In this document: positions 1 through 8,701 of the stretch, piece after piece | How positions within the stretch are numbered: the stretch's first letter is position 1 | Layout: each line of letters opens with the position of its first letter | Source of the DNA: Photobacterium rosenbergii | GTDB taxonomy: Bacteria; Pseudomonadota; Gammaproteobacteria; Enterobacterales; Vibrionaceae | Reading direction: 5' to 3' | NCBI RefSeq assembly: GCF_003026455.1 | Contig: NZ_PYMB01000003.1 | Location: forward strand, 1-64,000 | DNA: 64,000 nucleotides | Translations under genes and position numbers: made by a program | Notes under the pieces: generated by a model | What the model was told of the DNA's origin: nothing | Database searches by the model: none | Seen by the model: the letters and a program-made list of their open reading frames with translations, nothing else

Positions 1-68
1 GTTCCCACATTGAATCCTCAAAGGGCTTTGTTAAAATAGTCACATAGCATTGCTTGAATATTTCATCT

Positions 69-779
69 ATGAAGAAGTTTGAATTCGTCGTCCAAGATAT
101 CCTCAGCAAGATTTACCAAGGGGTGATCACCGATAAACTGCCTGCAGAGCGTGAGTTGGCAGAGAGCTATGCGGTGTCCCGGTTCACTGTCCGCAAGGCG
201 CTGAATAAGCTTGAGGCTATTGGTGCGGTATTCGTTCGTCAGGGGGCAGGGCATTTTGTCAAAGATGCCAACCGTAATAACCCGCTGGTTTATAACTCGA
301 TTACCGAAAACAGTTTCGAGGAGATGTCGTACAAAAAGGTCAGCCTTAACAAGAAGATCACCGACTCACACGATAAGAATTCATTTTTGAGTGATGAAAA
401 TGATTATATCTGGGCTATCAAACGCCTACGCTTGGTCAATGGGAAAATTGTACAGTTGGAAAGTACCAAGTTGCCGGTAAAACTCTTTCCCAAGATGAAT
501 GACGATATAATCGAGAGCTCGCTACAAAACCATACTTTGGATCTTGGCCTGCAAATCGATAGGTATTTAACCAGCTATAAAGCGATCAATGTTTCAAAAG
601 AAGAAGCGGAACTGCTGGGCTGTAAGAAGGGCATCGCGGCAATGAAAATAACCAACCGGGGATTTCTAACCACCGGCGAAGTCTTTATTGTCAGTGAGGT
701 GATCGATATTGATTACCAATGTACCTATGTGATCCCGTTTAATAGCGAAAATATTAAGTTCAGGGGAAAAAAAGAATAG
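69..779 (+). CDS. GntR-family (HutC/UTRA type) transcriptional regulator
   Basis: Cytoplasmic DNA-binding regulator of 236 residues. Residues 1-65 form the GntR winged helix (the stretch LPAERELAESYAVSRFTVRK is the recognition region). Residues 80-235 look like a UTRA effector domain, ending in the usual alternation of strand segments. I take ATG 69 as start because it begins directly at the winged helix; an in-frame TTG at 54 would add five residues, and neither start has a strong Shine-Dalgarno. It faces the dehydratase gene tail to tail, and a hairpin terminator follows at once. I infer that it controls the dehydratase/PTS pair, with the sugar or its phosphate as effector; the effector is not deducible. 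Confidence 0.88.
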   Translation: MKKFEFVVQDILSKIYQGVITDKLPAERELAESYAVSRFTVRKALNKLEAIGAVFVRQGAGHFVKDANRNNPLVYNSITENSFEEMSYKKVSLNKKITDSHDKNSFLSDENDYIWAIKRLRLVNGKIVQLESTKLPVKLFPKMNDDIIESSLQNHTLDLGLQIDRYLTSYKAINVSKEEAELLGCKKGIAAMKITNRGFLTTGEVFIVSEVIDIDYQCTYVIPFNSENIKFRGKKE

Positions 780-815
780 CTGGTTATTTCACGGGAAATA
801 ACGCAGCTATTTTTG
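778..815 (+). terminator. Rho-independent terminator after the GntR gene
   Basis: AGCTGGTTATTTC pairs with GAAATAACGCAGCT (one bulged base), followed by ATTTTT. The stem begins in the stop codon region of the regulator gene. Confidence 0.75.
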
Positions 816-825
816 TGATAGGTCC

Positions 826-880
826 GAGATCCTAGTTCCTAAGTTCTAAGTCCCAGGATCTAGGCTCCAGGATCTAGGTT
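826..880. repeat. Degenerate short repeat cluster (CAGGATCTAGG type)
   Basis: CAGGATCTAGG occurs twice 15 bp apart (854-864 and 869-879), preceded by related blocks CCTAGTTCCTAAG and TTCTAAGT. It lies between the convergent ends of the GntR and dehydratase genes. The composition resembles the GGACCAA array at 4191, and I infer the same class of intergenic microsatellite-like DNA. Confidence 0.55.
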
Positions 881-892
881 CTGAAAACCTCT

Positions 893-2092
893 TTACGGCG
901 TATGAATAGTGCCGTCAGGTAGGCGGCTTTGGGTCCACTCATGTGGGCGGTAAGTCACCGGGAAATCTCGCGCTGCTGCAACATCCATTTCTACACCAAT
1001 ACCGATTTCTTCTGAGGCGTACAGGTAACCGTTGCGTGGTTCTTGGGCATTAGGGAAAACACGCTGGGTATTTTCTTTGTATTCCACATGCTCCTGAATT
1101 GCAGCGTTATGCAGGTGAACGTTCATATGGGTATTTACCGCAGCACCGATCGGTGTCATATCTGGTGGGCAGTGCCATGCCAGACGAACGCCGAATGTCT
1201 GGCAAAGGTGCGCCAGTTTAAGGGCAGGGGTGATACCACCGATTTGTGAAACATGGCAGCGGATAAAATCAATCCGGCGGTTGATGATCAGCTGTTTCCA
1301 CTCTTCAGGGTTGTTGAAAAGCTCACCTAGGCCAAGCGATACCGAAGTCTGGCTACGGATGTTATCAAGCCATTCGGTCTGGTTTGGCGGTAGGATATCT
1401 TCGATGAAGTATGGCTTGTATTGCTCAACTTCTTTAGCGAACTGGATAGCCTGGTTCGGGAACAAACGCTCGTGAACATCATGGAGAATATGGAATTGGT
1501 TACCGTATTTCTCACGGAGTTTCTTGAACATGGTCAGGGTGTTTTCGGTGTACTGGTCCTGATCATAATATGAGCCTTCGGTTGGGTTTTCCGTGGCATG
1601 AAGGTTCTCTGGCACACCGCCGTAGAAACCAAGCTGGCAACGGATGTGCTTGTATCCTTGCTCTAGGAAGCCATCAACCAGCTCATAGATCCCTTCCATT
1701 GTGTCGCTGGTGGCGTGGGTATAAACCGGGATAGCATCACGGGATTTACCACCGAACAGTTGGTGAAGAGGCATTTCGGCCAGCTTGGCTTTGATATCCC
1801 ACAGTGCCATATCCACACCAGATACCGCATTGTTGATCACAGGGCCGTTACGCCAGTAGGCGTTGACCATCATCATCTGCCATAGGTCTTCAATGTTGTT
1901 CGCATCTTTACCGACTAGCAGTGGCTTGAGGTATTCATCTACCATGGTTTTGACAGCTAGCGGACGCTGTTGGAAAGTGGCACAACCATAACCTGTAACG
2001 TCTTGATCAGTATGGACGATAACAGTAATTAAATTATGACGATCAGGTTTAGTAATAATGCATTCAACATCTGTGATTAATGTTTTTTTCAC
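893..2092 (-). CDS. Enolase-superfamily sugar-acid dehydratase (RspA / mannonate dehydratase ManD family)
   Basis: Cytosolic 399-residue protein of the mandelate racemase/muconate lactonizing fold, full length for RspA/ManD. The N-terminal capping domain covers about 1-115 and the barrel follows. The three metal ligands are visible: D205 in HDVHE, E231 in FIED and E257 in GELF. A conserved [10 protein letters not shown] loop lies near residue 325. I choose GTG 2092, which has GAGAA six bases upstream; an open frame extends 15 codons further but has low-complexity sequence. Family members dehydrate D-mannonate or D-gluconate to 2-keto-3-deoxygluconate, though many have weak activity and unknown substrates. 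Its PTS neighbour suggests a carbohydrate catabolic pair. Confidence 0.88.
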   Translation of the reverse strand: MKKTLITDVECIITKPDRHNLITVIVHTDQDVTGYGCATFQQRPLAVKTMVDEYLKPLLVGKDANNIEDLWQMMMVNAYWRNGPVINNAVSGVDMALWDIKAKLAEMPLHQLFGGKSRDAIPVYTHATSDTMEGIYELVDGFLEQGYKHIRCQLGFYGGVPENLHATENPTEGSYYDQDQYTENTLTMFKKLREKYGNQFHILHDVHERLFPNQAIQFAKEVEQYKPYFIEDILPPNQTEWLDNIRSQTSVSLGLGELFNNPEEWKQLIINRRIDFIRCHVSQIGGITPALKLAHLCQTFGVRLAWHCPPDMTPIGAAVNTHMNVHLHNAAIQEHVEYKENTQRVFPNAQEPRNGYLYASEEIGIGVEMDVAAARDFPVTYRPHEWTQSRLPDGTIHTP

Positions 2093-2568
2093 AATGAAAT
2101 TCTCATCTGAGCCGGAATCTATTTTTATATATACCAATTGGAAAACGGTTATTTCAACCCCTATTTTTTTAATAAATTTAATTGGTACGGTAACTTAGCT
2201 AAACCGGACCAAAAAACAGACCAATCGCAGAAAATTAATTGTTTTAGCGCTAAATGTCCTAATTTTCGTGATTTAACTCTCAGTTTCGTCCGTTGGATTT
2301 TCGATTTGGTTCTATATCATTTGTTTCATCAAATGGAACTTCCGGTGTTGAACAGGGTTAAAGATGTGCAAGTTAATGCACTGTCTCAGGGCCAGGAGGA
2401 AAAGAAAATAAATTCATACGGCGTGATTTTAAAAAGTGAGTTTTAAACTCAAATTAAATGAAATCATAAGTGATCAATTTATAAGACATATCTTAAGTGT
2501 GAATATCTTTGTTTTACAAAAGATGGCTATTCCACTAGATTTCTTTTCTTAAAGAGAGTTATTTAAAT
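2093..2568. promoter_or_regulatory. Divergent control region with inverted AATTGGTA half-sites
   Basis: This 476-bp AT-rich gap separates the divergent dehydratase and PTS genes and holds no convincing gene. TACCAATT (2132-2139) and AATTGGTA (2180-2187) form a perfect 8-bp inverted pair 40 bp apart. AATTGGTA is also the half-site of the UxuR/ExuR-type hexuronate operator. I infer a two-site operator, either for the nearby GntR protein or for a separate uronate regulator. Confidence 0.5.
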
Positions 2569-4020
2569 ATGCAAATTAGTGAGTCGATGGGTGGTTTTGG
2601 AAAAAAGGCATCTGCATCATCTAAACAAGATGCAATGACTGAAAAACTATCGCTAATGATTGATGCGTTGGGTGGCATCAGCAACATTACCGATGCTACG
2701 CACTGTATGACACGACTAAGGCTTAAAATTGCCGACCAGTCGAAGGCTTCTGAAGAGACGTTGAAATCCATCAAAGGAGTTCAGGGTGTCGTTTTTGCAG
2801 AAGGCCAAATTCAAATCATCATTGGTGTAGAAGTCGAGAAGTGGCATAAAGCGCTGCAAGCTATTATGGCGGGTAGTGGTGCGGCTGTGAGCGATGACGA
2901 CAAGCCAAAAGCAAAAGATGACGGCAAGCTATTCCAGAACGTTATGCGTGTGGTAGCGGGCATCTTTGGCCCGGTTGTTCCGGCTATTGCTGGTGCAGGT
3001 ATGTTGATGGGCCTATTATCTGGCCTTATTGCGACCAATGTGATCTCTGAAACATCGGATACGGTTTACTTCTTCCGTTCAATCTCAGTTGCTGTTTTCT
3101 TCTTCTTACCTATGCTGGTGTCCTTCTCGGCAGCGAAGATGTTCCGTGTGAATGAGTATATCGCGTTGGCTGTTGCTGCTGCGATGCTCTCGCCACAGCT
3201 TGCTGACAAGGCTGCTGCACTAAAAGCTGCTAGCGATGCTGCAGAGCTGACTGTGTTGGGTGTGGTGCCTATCGAGCTGATGAACTACGGCGGTGCTATC
3301 GTTCCGGCTATCCTGGCAGTTTGGTTACTTTCAAAAGTTACGCCGTTAGTAGACAGTATTGTCCCGACTGTAGCGAAGCCAGTATTTACTCCACTGCTTG
3401 CCTTTGCCGTTACTGCGACAGCGACGCTAGCAGCTGTTGGCCCGCTAGGTATGTGGCTAAGTAATGGTGCAGGCTGGGTAGTAAGCTCACTACTTGAGAT
3501 TTCACCAACGCTAACAGGCTTCATCTTCGGCCTAACACGTCCGATTACCATTGTGTTCGGTATCCACCACAGCATGACGCCTATCAGCCTGAATAACTTC
3601 GCCCTATACGGCAAGGATCTGCTGATGCCTATCATGTGCTTGGGTAACCTTGCTATTGCCGGTGCAACCCTTGCTGTCTGGTACAAGCAACGCAAGAGCG
3701 TATCGAAAGAGCAATCATCAATTACTGCAGGTTCTGGTGTAACAGCAATCCTAGGTATCACTGAGCCAGCACTATTCGGTGTTCTAACTAAGTACACTAA
3801 AGCAATGTTCACTGCGAGCTTGGCAGCAGGTGTGTTCGGTGCAATCTCTGTAACGCTTGATACGCACCTAACTAGCTACATTCTTTCATCTGTATTCAGT
3901 CTGCCAGCATACCTGTCAGCGGGTACACAGAACTTCATCCAGGCTGTAATGGGTGTGTGTGGCGTGTTTGCTCTGTCATTCGTACTGACCATGCTGTTTG
4001 TTAAGTTGGATGAAGAGTAA
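2569..4020 (+). CDS. PTS EIIBC permease, glucose/glucoside superfamily
   Basis: Inner-membrane phosphotransferase permease of 483 residues. The EIIB domain spans about 20-105 with the phosphorylated cysteine C46 in the motif DATHCMTRLRL. The EIIC domain spans about 120-480 with roughly ten hydrophobic segments and the substrate loop GIHHSMTP. No EIIA domain is fused or adjacent, so phosphate must come from an EIIA elsewhere (Crr-like). Domain order matches the sucrose/trehalose/beta-glucoside/MurNAc group. AAAGAGAG lies upstream of ATG 2569. The divergent dehydratase suggests the substrate contains or yields a sugar acid, but the exact sugar cannot be read from sequence. Confidence 0.9.
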   Translation: MQISESMGGFGKKASASSKQDAMTEKLSLMIDALGGISNITDATHCMTRLRLKIADQSKASEETLKSIKGVQGVVFAEGQIQIIIGVEVEKWHKALQAIMAGSGAAVSDDDKPKAKDDGKLFQNVMRVVAGIFGPVVPAIAGAGMLMGLLSGLIATNVISETSDTVYFFRSISVAVFFFLPMLVSFSAAKMFRVNEYIALAVAAAMLSPQLADKAAALKAASDAAELTVLGVVPIELMNYGGAIVPAILAVWLLSKVTPLVDSIVPTVAKPVFTPLLAFAVTATATLAAVGPLGMWLSNGAGWVVSSLLEISPTLTGFIFGLTRPITIVFGIHHSMTPISLNNFALYGKDLLMPIMCLGNLAIAGATLAVWYKQRKSVSKEQSSITAGSGVTAILGITEPALFGVLTKYTKAMFTASLAAGVFGAISVTLDTHLTSYILSSVFSLPAYLSAGTQNFIQAVMGVCGVFALSFVLTMLFVKLDEE

Positions 4021-4087
4021 GGCTGGAGAAGCAATATTTAAAGCCTGAAAAGTCAGCCTGTAAAAAGATAAAGTCTCAACAAGCGTT

Positions 4088-4119
4088 AAAACCGCAGCCA
4101 GCAATGGCTGCGGTTTTTT
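4088..4119 (+). terminator. Rho-independent terminator after PTS gene
   Basis: AAACCGCAGCC and GGCTGCGGTTT form an 11-bp stem with a short loop and a run of six T. It lies 68 bp past the PTS stop codon. Confidence 0.9.
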
Positions 4120-4190
4120 GCATTTGGAAAATTGTAAATCCTTTTTTCCCTGTATTGCTCCTGTCAAACACCTTTGTAAGTATGGCTAGA

Positions 4191-4294
4191 GGACCAAGGA
4201 CCAAGGACCAAGGACCAAGGACCAAGGACCAAGGACCAAGGACCAAGGACCAAGGACCAAGGACCAAGGACCAAGGACCAAGGACCAAGGACCA
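4191..4294. repeat. GGACCAA heptamer tandem array (about 14.9 copies)
   Basis: Perfect tandem copies of GGACCAA run for 104 bp with no mismatch. The array ends 26 bp before the ATG of the retropepsin-like gene, so it sits in its 5' leader or promoter. Open frames through the array in both directions encode only repeat peptides and are not genes. Perfect short arrays change copy number by slippage, so length polymorphism is likely. Confidence 0.95.
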
Positions 4295-4320
4295 CAAATT
4301 ACACATGGAAGGGAGTTGTC

Positions 4321-4905
4321 ATGTTATTAAAGAAGGGAAACAAGGCTGAAACCTTGAATAAGGGCAAGAGTATCGCTTTGGGAGCGGTATTGGCCACAAC
4401 ACTAATGTTATCGCCAGCGGTATTAGCAAGTGATTACGCACAATCGTGCAGTATCGATGGTTCAGGTATTGAACAATCGAGCAAACTGGTCATCGGTCAG
4501 AAGGAAACATTCTACTCTCCGGCGGCTAACCTCAATTTCCGCTCTCGGATTGATACTGGTGCAACCCGTACCTCTATTCATGCGACCAATATTGAAATAG
4601 AAGACTTCTCGCCGGATGCAGAAGAAAACATTGGCAAGATAGTGAATTTCATTACAGCGAACGAGTTGGGGGAGACGGTACACATGCGTGAGAAAATCAC
4701 CCATGTCCGCCAGATACAGAACTCACTTGGTTCAGAGATGCGTTACAGCATCCAGTTGGATTTGTCCTTGGATGACCGCGCCTACAGTGTCGAAGTAAAC
4801 CTCAAAGATAGGAGCTTGATGTCCGATAAGCTACTTATTGGCCGTAACCTGCTGTCATGTAACTATGTCGTGGATGTATCAAAAGCCTCTGTATATGGCG
4901 TATAG
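4321..4905 (+). CDS. Exported retropepsin-like (Zn_protease / PF05618-type) protein
   Basis: Protein of 194 residues. Residues 15-37 form a signal peptide (a hydrophobic run ending in AVLAS), so the mature protein is probably periplasmic. The motif RIDTGATRTSIHA around residue 77 carries the aspartic DTGA signature of the family once called ATP-dependent zinc proteases, now seen as retropepsin-like. Length matches exported family members. AAGGGAG precedes ATG 4321. The gene is monocistronic, with a heptamer array just upstream and a hairpin downstream. Enzymatic activity is inferred only from the DTGA motif. Confidence 0.8.
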   Translation: MLLKKGNKAETLNKGKSIALGAVLATTLMLSPAVLASDYAQSCSIDGSGIEQSSKLVIGQKETFYSPAANLNFRSRIDTGATRTSIHATNIEIEDFSPDAEENIGKIVNFITANELGETVHMREKITHVRQIQNSLGSEMRYSIQLDLSLDDRAYSVEVNLKDRSLMSDKLLIGRNLLSCNYVVDVSKASVYGV

Positions 4906-4941
4906 ATAACCACTGGTTGATTCAACGAAATTTCTTCGTAA

Positions 4942-5694
4942 ATTGCTGCGCTTCCATTTCCTAAATGGAAGCGTCTTTATTTCTACCCGTTTGGAATATC
5001 CGTAACCGAAGCCTTGTACTCTTTGGTAAAAGGTTTGCTGCTTCTTGGCGTGATTATCTCGGCTTTTACCTCCAATGGCGGCAAGATACTGCAGTACTTG
5101 GCCGGTGAGCCCATCGCTATGATCAAAACCGGTCCTATTCTCTATTACGTGGTTGCCATGGTGGCGATTTGTTGGGGCTTGTCGGCTTTCTATTATATCC
5201 AGAACAAAAAGTTGCAAGGCAATAGTTCGATGCTGGCCGTTGATCAGAAAGCGTCATTGATTGATGGCTTATTGTCTGCCTCAACAGGTGCGGTGCTGGT
5301 GGTGATTGGATACATCCAACAAGGCTCTTCGTGGGATTTCCTTTTGTATATCGGTGATGCCTTGCTTGTTGTTGTGTTGGCAATATCTATGCTTGGGCAG
5401 CCTGTTCGTATTATCAAAGAAGCCTTTGTCGAACTGGCGGGTGGTAAATTACAGAACGATCAACAACATCAGGCTATCGCTGAAAGGGTTAAACAGACGC
5501 TTACTGATAATGGGTTGAAGGCGGAATCATTGAACATCAGTAAAACGGGCAGTAGTTATTTGGTGATTGTCGGGTTGTCTTTAGAAGCACTCAGCATTGA
5601 ACAGAGCGGCCAAGTTATGTCGGTGAAGGCCACACTTCAGGGTTTGTTGGCTGATGATCTGACTTTTGTCGATGTTGAGATGGTGTTGGTTTAA
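4942..5694 (+). pseudogene. 5'-truncated CDF-type cation efflux transporter
   Basis: The reading frame resembles the C-terminal three quarters of a cation diffusion facilitator. It begins with YFYPFGISVTEALYSLVKG, which matches the loop and helix after TM2, then has four hydrophobic segments and a cytoplasmic C-terminal domain ending in DVEMVLV. The first two helices are absent. The frame opens at 4942 just after a stop codon and has no ATG or GTG until about residue 36 of the TTG 5014 product; the best start is that TTG, which has no clear Shine-Dalgarno. I read it as a deletion remnant. A shortened functional protein of 226 residues from TTG 5014 is the alternative. Confidence 0.65.
4950..4980 (+). 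terminator. Hairpin terminator after the retropepsin-like gene
   Basis: GCTTCCATTT and AAATGGAAGC form a perfect 10-bp stem with a three-base loop, followed by a T-rich tail. It also lies inside the open frame leading into the truncated CDF remnant, which argues against that leader being coding. Confidence 0.7.
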
Positions 5695-5703
5695 TCTGGA
5701 TAA

Positions 5704-5747
5704 AAAGCACAGGAATTAAGGATGAGGCGTCCTTTACCCTGTGCTTT
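5704..5747. terminator. Bidirectional hairpin between CDF remnant and pepE
   Basis: AAAGCACAGG and CCTGTGCTTT form a 10-bp stem enclosing an inner AAGGA/TCCTT stem. It sits between convergent genes. Confidence 0.7.
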
Positions 5748-5764
5748 CGGTTAAGCTGCAGCAA

Positions 5765-6499
5765 TTAGCCGTCTAAGCCCATGAGCTCAGTGACATCTGA
5801 ACCAGCTTGAATTAGCTTACGTTCTTGGTTCAGTTTGAACCAGTGTAGTGGTTTGCCGTTAGCGGCTTCATAAGTCATGGTATCGCCAGATACTGCAAGC
5901 CATGAACCTTCAGGAATACCAATCACAGACTGGTGAGGGTTCACCACAAGGAACTCTTCAATACGCTCGTCACGGGTTTCACCCATATGGCCTTCAATTG
6001 TCGCATCAATGTAGTGGGCATTGATCTGGAACGGGACAAAGCTAAGGGAAGGGGTGATAGCCGCAGATACGATACACATATCATTGGTCGTGCGGATTGT
6101 CGGGGCACTGATCACGGCACCAGCACTCCATCCGACATACGGCACACCACGTTGGGTCACAGCCTGTTGGATAGGGCCAATTAAGCCAAGATCATGCAAT
6201 GTCTTATTCAATACCCAAGTATTACCGCCACTACAGATGATAGCGTCGGCTTGGCGTACGGCCTCTACAGGGTCTTCAGCGCGGTGAATACCTGTAACAT
6301 TCACATCAAGGTGGCTAAGTGACTCTGCGACCATGGCGGTACGATCGTCGTGGCTGCTGCGAATAACCGCGTAAGGAATAACAAGTACGTTTTTAACTTG
6401 TTTGCGGGTGAAGACGTCTGTAATCGCAGGTAGGGCAAACTCCATCACCTTGGTGTTGCCAGCAATTTTGCCGTTACTTAGTAGTAAGAGATCCATCAT
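5765..6499 (-). CDS. pepE: Dipeptidase E (peptidase family S51)
   Basis: Cytosolic serine peptidase of 244 residues, close to the usual length, which cleaves N-terminal Asp-Xaa dipeptides. The nucleophile is S125 in GWSAGAV, and the preceding ICSGGNT loop (about 88-94) is a family signature. The start ATG at 6499 has AGAGAA five bases upstream. It lies downstream of a 65-residue gene on the same strand, separated by 97 bp. Confidence 0.93.
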   Translation of the reverse strand: MMDLLLLSNGKIAGNTKVMEFALPAITDVFTRKQVKNVLVIPYAVIRSSHDDRTAMVAESLSHLDVNVTGIHRAEDPVEAVRQADAIICSGGNTWVLNKTLHDLGLIGPIQQAVTQRGVPYVGWSAGAVISAPTIRTTNDMCIVSAAITPSLSFVPFQINAHYIDATIEGHMGETRDERIEEFLVVNPHQSVIGIPEGSWLAVSGDTMTYEAANGKPLHWFKLNQERKLIQAGSDVTELMGLDG

Positions 6500-6596
6500 A
6501 TATTCTCTTGATTTGGGTAAAAGAGCTTAAGCATATATGAATCTCATTATCAGTAAGGTGAAGGGGAGCACAAAACTGTCCCTCCATCCTTACTTA

Positions 6597-6794
6597 TTAG
6601 TGAACTAATCTAGGTGCTTGATCATAAGTCGCTTCGAGTTGAAGTTGAGCGGCTTCAAGCCCTACGAGCAACTCGCTGACTTGCTGGGTTTTGCCGTGGG
6701 CAACAGCCTCACGAATTTGCTTGTGATAGCCACGAACACGCTGGATACATTGCTGACGCTGAAAAATGCTGCGTAAACCTTCTGCCTGATCCAT
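6597..6794 (-). CDS. Small protein of unknown function, 65 residues
   Basis: I do not recognise a family. The product is hydrophilic, rich in Gln, Glu and Arg, predicted mostly helical (QLQLEATYDQA), with no signal peptide and one cysteine (C16). A clear Shine-Dalgarno, GAGGTGAG, lies four bases before the ATG, which is the main reason for accepting it. It is upstream of pepE on the same strand and may be co-transcribed with it. Confidence 0.6.
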   Translation of the reverse strand: MDQAEGLRSIFQRQQCIQRVRGYHKQIREAVAHGKTQQVSELLVGLEAAQLQLEATYDQAPRLVH

Positions 6795-7301
6795 ACACTC
6801 ACCTCATTATTTTGCTTTGTTTGAAGCTCTTTATTAAGAGCTAGGGGGCTGTAAATATTTAACCAGCAAAATAGCGTTCGTTTTTCAGGGTATTGTCAAT
6901 TCACTATCAATTTATTTTTAAATTATAATTTTTATAATCAGTAATCATGATTAATATTTAGACAAACTTCAGGTTAAATTCAGGATATCAATCATTCCAA
7001 GAATGGAAAGTTAGATTGCACTATGTAAGTGCGGGCGATCTAATACTGCGGTTTAACCGAGTTGTTCCAAGAGTGTTAAATCATAAAATTATTATCAAAT
7101 ATTATAATTATCAATAGCTTGTGGTTGGTGTTTTTATATGCTTGTTATTCTTAAAAAAACGCCTAATTTCATTTTGTTTTGCATTGAAAATCTTTATTTC
7201 AGCATTAACTTTTCGAAATGAGAGCGATATTTTGCCTTTGTTTTTCTCTCAAACTATTTCATATAGGGTATGCCTGTCTTCGAATATTAGGTAACTCAAA
7301 A
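6795..7301. other. Long AT-rich intergenic region with one structured element
   Basis: The 507-bp divergent gap between the small protein and the MFS gene has no convincing coding frame. TTAGATTGCACT (7011-7022) can pair with AGTGCGGGCGATCTAA (7027-7042) in a two-part hairpin with inner stem GCACT/AGTGC and outer stem TTAGAT/ATCTAA. Its role is unknown; a leader structure or small RNA is possible. Confidence 0.3.
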
Positions 7302-8588
7302 ATGAAAACAGCACAAGTGAAAAACCGCTGGCTTATTGCACTCGCTGCAGTTGGTATTCATATTTCCATCGGTTCAGTGTATGCGTGGAGTGTATTCTCA
7401 AACCCACTTCATGAAGCGTTTGGTTGGGATTTGCAGCAAATCTCATTAACCTTTGGTATCGCTATTTTCTTCTTGGGCGCATCGGCTGCTGTTATGGGGC
7501 ATGTTGTTGAGAAAAAAGGCCCTCGCTTTACTGGTATGATTGCAGCGACCTTCTTTGGTGCTGGTATTGCCGGTGCAGGTATCGCGGTTGCGATGGAAAG
7601 TCTATACATGCTGTACCTTAGCTATGGTGTCCTGGCAGGTATTGGTCTGGGTATGGGCTATGTAACGCCGGTATCTACCTTGATTAAATGGTTCCCGGAC
7701 CGTCGCGGTTTAGCAACTGGCCTTGCTATCATGGGCTTTGGTTTTGCTTCTATGATTGCAAGCCCGGTTATCCAGTCGCTAATTAGCGCGGTGGGTCTAT
7801 CTTCTACTTTCTTCATCATGGGTGCGACCTACTTTGTTGTCATGCTTTCTGCATCCCTGTATCTAGAACGTCCGCCGGAAGGCTGGAAACCAGCTTCTAT
7901 GGTTGAAAGCAAAGAAAATGGTACACCGGCTAAAAAGCCTGCTGCTGACCTTAACCAATCAAGTGCCAACGACGCCGTACGTACACCAACGTTCTGGGGT
8001 CTGTGGGTGATGATCTTCATCAACATCACTTGTGGTATCGCAATCATCTCTGCTGCGTCACCAATGGCTCAGGAAATTGCTGGTCTAACAGCAATGGAAG
8101 CGGCCACTATGGTGGGTGTGATGGGTCTGCTAAATGGTCTTGGCCGTCTACTATGGTCTGCTGCTTCTGACTACCTAACGCGTCCGTATACATTTATGCT
8201 GTTCTTCGTTATCCAGATCGCTGCATTCTTCATGCTGCCTTCGCTATCGAACGCAATTGCATTCCAGATTGTGGTGTTCATCATCATGACATGTTACGGC
8301 GGTGGTTTCTCGACACTACCTGCATACATCGGTGACCTGTTCGGTACTAAGCAGCTAGGCGCTATCCACGGTTACGTTCTAACTGCATGGGCACTTGCTG
8401 GTCTGTCTGGTTCTTCACTAGCGGCATTCGTTCGTAATCTAACGGGTAGCTACACCATGACTATGTACATCTTCGTGGGTATCTTGTCTGTTGCATTGGT
8501 GATTTCGGTTGTGATGAAAGCACACGTCACTAAAGTGCTACGTGCTAAAGAGCAAGAAGCGATGGAAGCAAAGCCAGCGACTGCATAA
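7302..8588 (+). CDS. MFS permease, oxalate/formate antiporter (OFA) family
   Basis: Inner-membrane transporter of 428 residues with twelve predicted helices and a hydrophilic central loop (about 200-230, rich in Lys and Ala). The N-terminal pattern GSVYAWSVFSNPL in TM1 is typical of the OFA group. I take ATG 7302: the open frame extends 28 codons upstream, but that part has an odd Cys/Phe-rich composition. The substrate is not predictable; OFA members carry oxalate, formate or other small monocarboxylates. The gene ends 113 bp before a FolD-like gene on the same strand, with a 12-bp hairpin in between. Confidence 0.88.
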   Translation: MKTAQVKNRWLIALAAVGIHISIGSVYAWSVFSNPLHEAFGWDLQQISLTFGIAIFFLGASAAVMGHVVEKKGPRFTGMIAATFFGAGIAGAGIAVAMESLYMLYLSYGVLAGIGLGMGYVTPVSTLIKWFPDRRGLATGLAIMGFGFASMIASPVIQSLISAVGLSSTFFIMGATYFVVMLSASLYLERPPEGWKPASMVESKENGTPAKKPAADLNQSSANDAVRTPTFWGLWVMIFINITCGIAIISAASPMAQEIAGLTAMEAATMVGVMGLLNGLGRLLWSAASDYLTRPYTFMLFFVIQIAAFFMLPSLSNAIAFQIVVFIIMTCYGGGFSTLPAYIGDLFGTKQLGAIHGYVLTAWALAGLSGSSLAAFVRNLTGSYTMTMYIFVGILSVALVISVVMKAHVTKVLRAKEQEAMEAKPATA

Positions 8589-8596
8589 TCTACAGG

Positions 8597-8639
8597 GTAG
8601 GGCAATTATGTGATACCAAACACGTTTTAATTGTCCTAC
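8597..8639 (+). terminator. Hairpin between MFS gene and folD-like gene
   Basis: GTAGGGCAATTA pairs with TAATTGTCCTAC, a 12-bp stem with one G-T pair and a long loop. There is no T-run, so termination would be weak; it could be a processing site. Confidence 0.4.
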
Positions 8640-8701
8640 CTCAATGTTGATGTAGAATCAGTTGGTTATAAACAAGAGATTCGTCACAAACAGTAAGTAG
8701 T

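Noticed and set aside
2138-2446. 102-codon plus-strand frame in the divergent dehydratase-PTS gap
   Set aside because: No ribosome-binding site, atypical composition, and it covers the inverted half-sites and the expected promoters.
4076-4349. Open frames on both strands through the GGACCAA array encoding repeat peptides
   Set aside because: They are produced by the microsatellite (the 7-bp period keeps frames open), with no start signal or family-like sequence outside the repeats.
5228-5694. Functional CDF protein from an internal start
   Set aside because: An internal start would lose still more helices; the remnant explanation is simpler.
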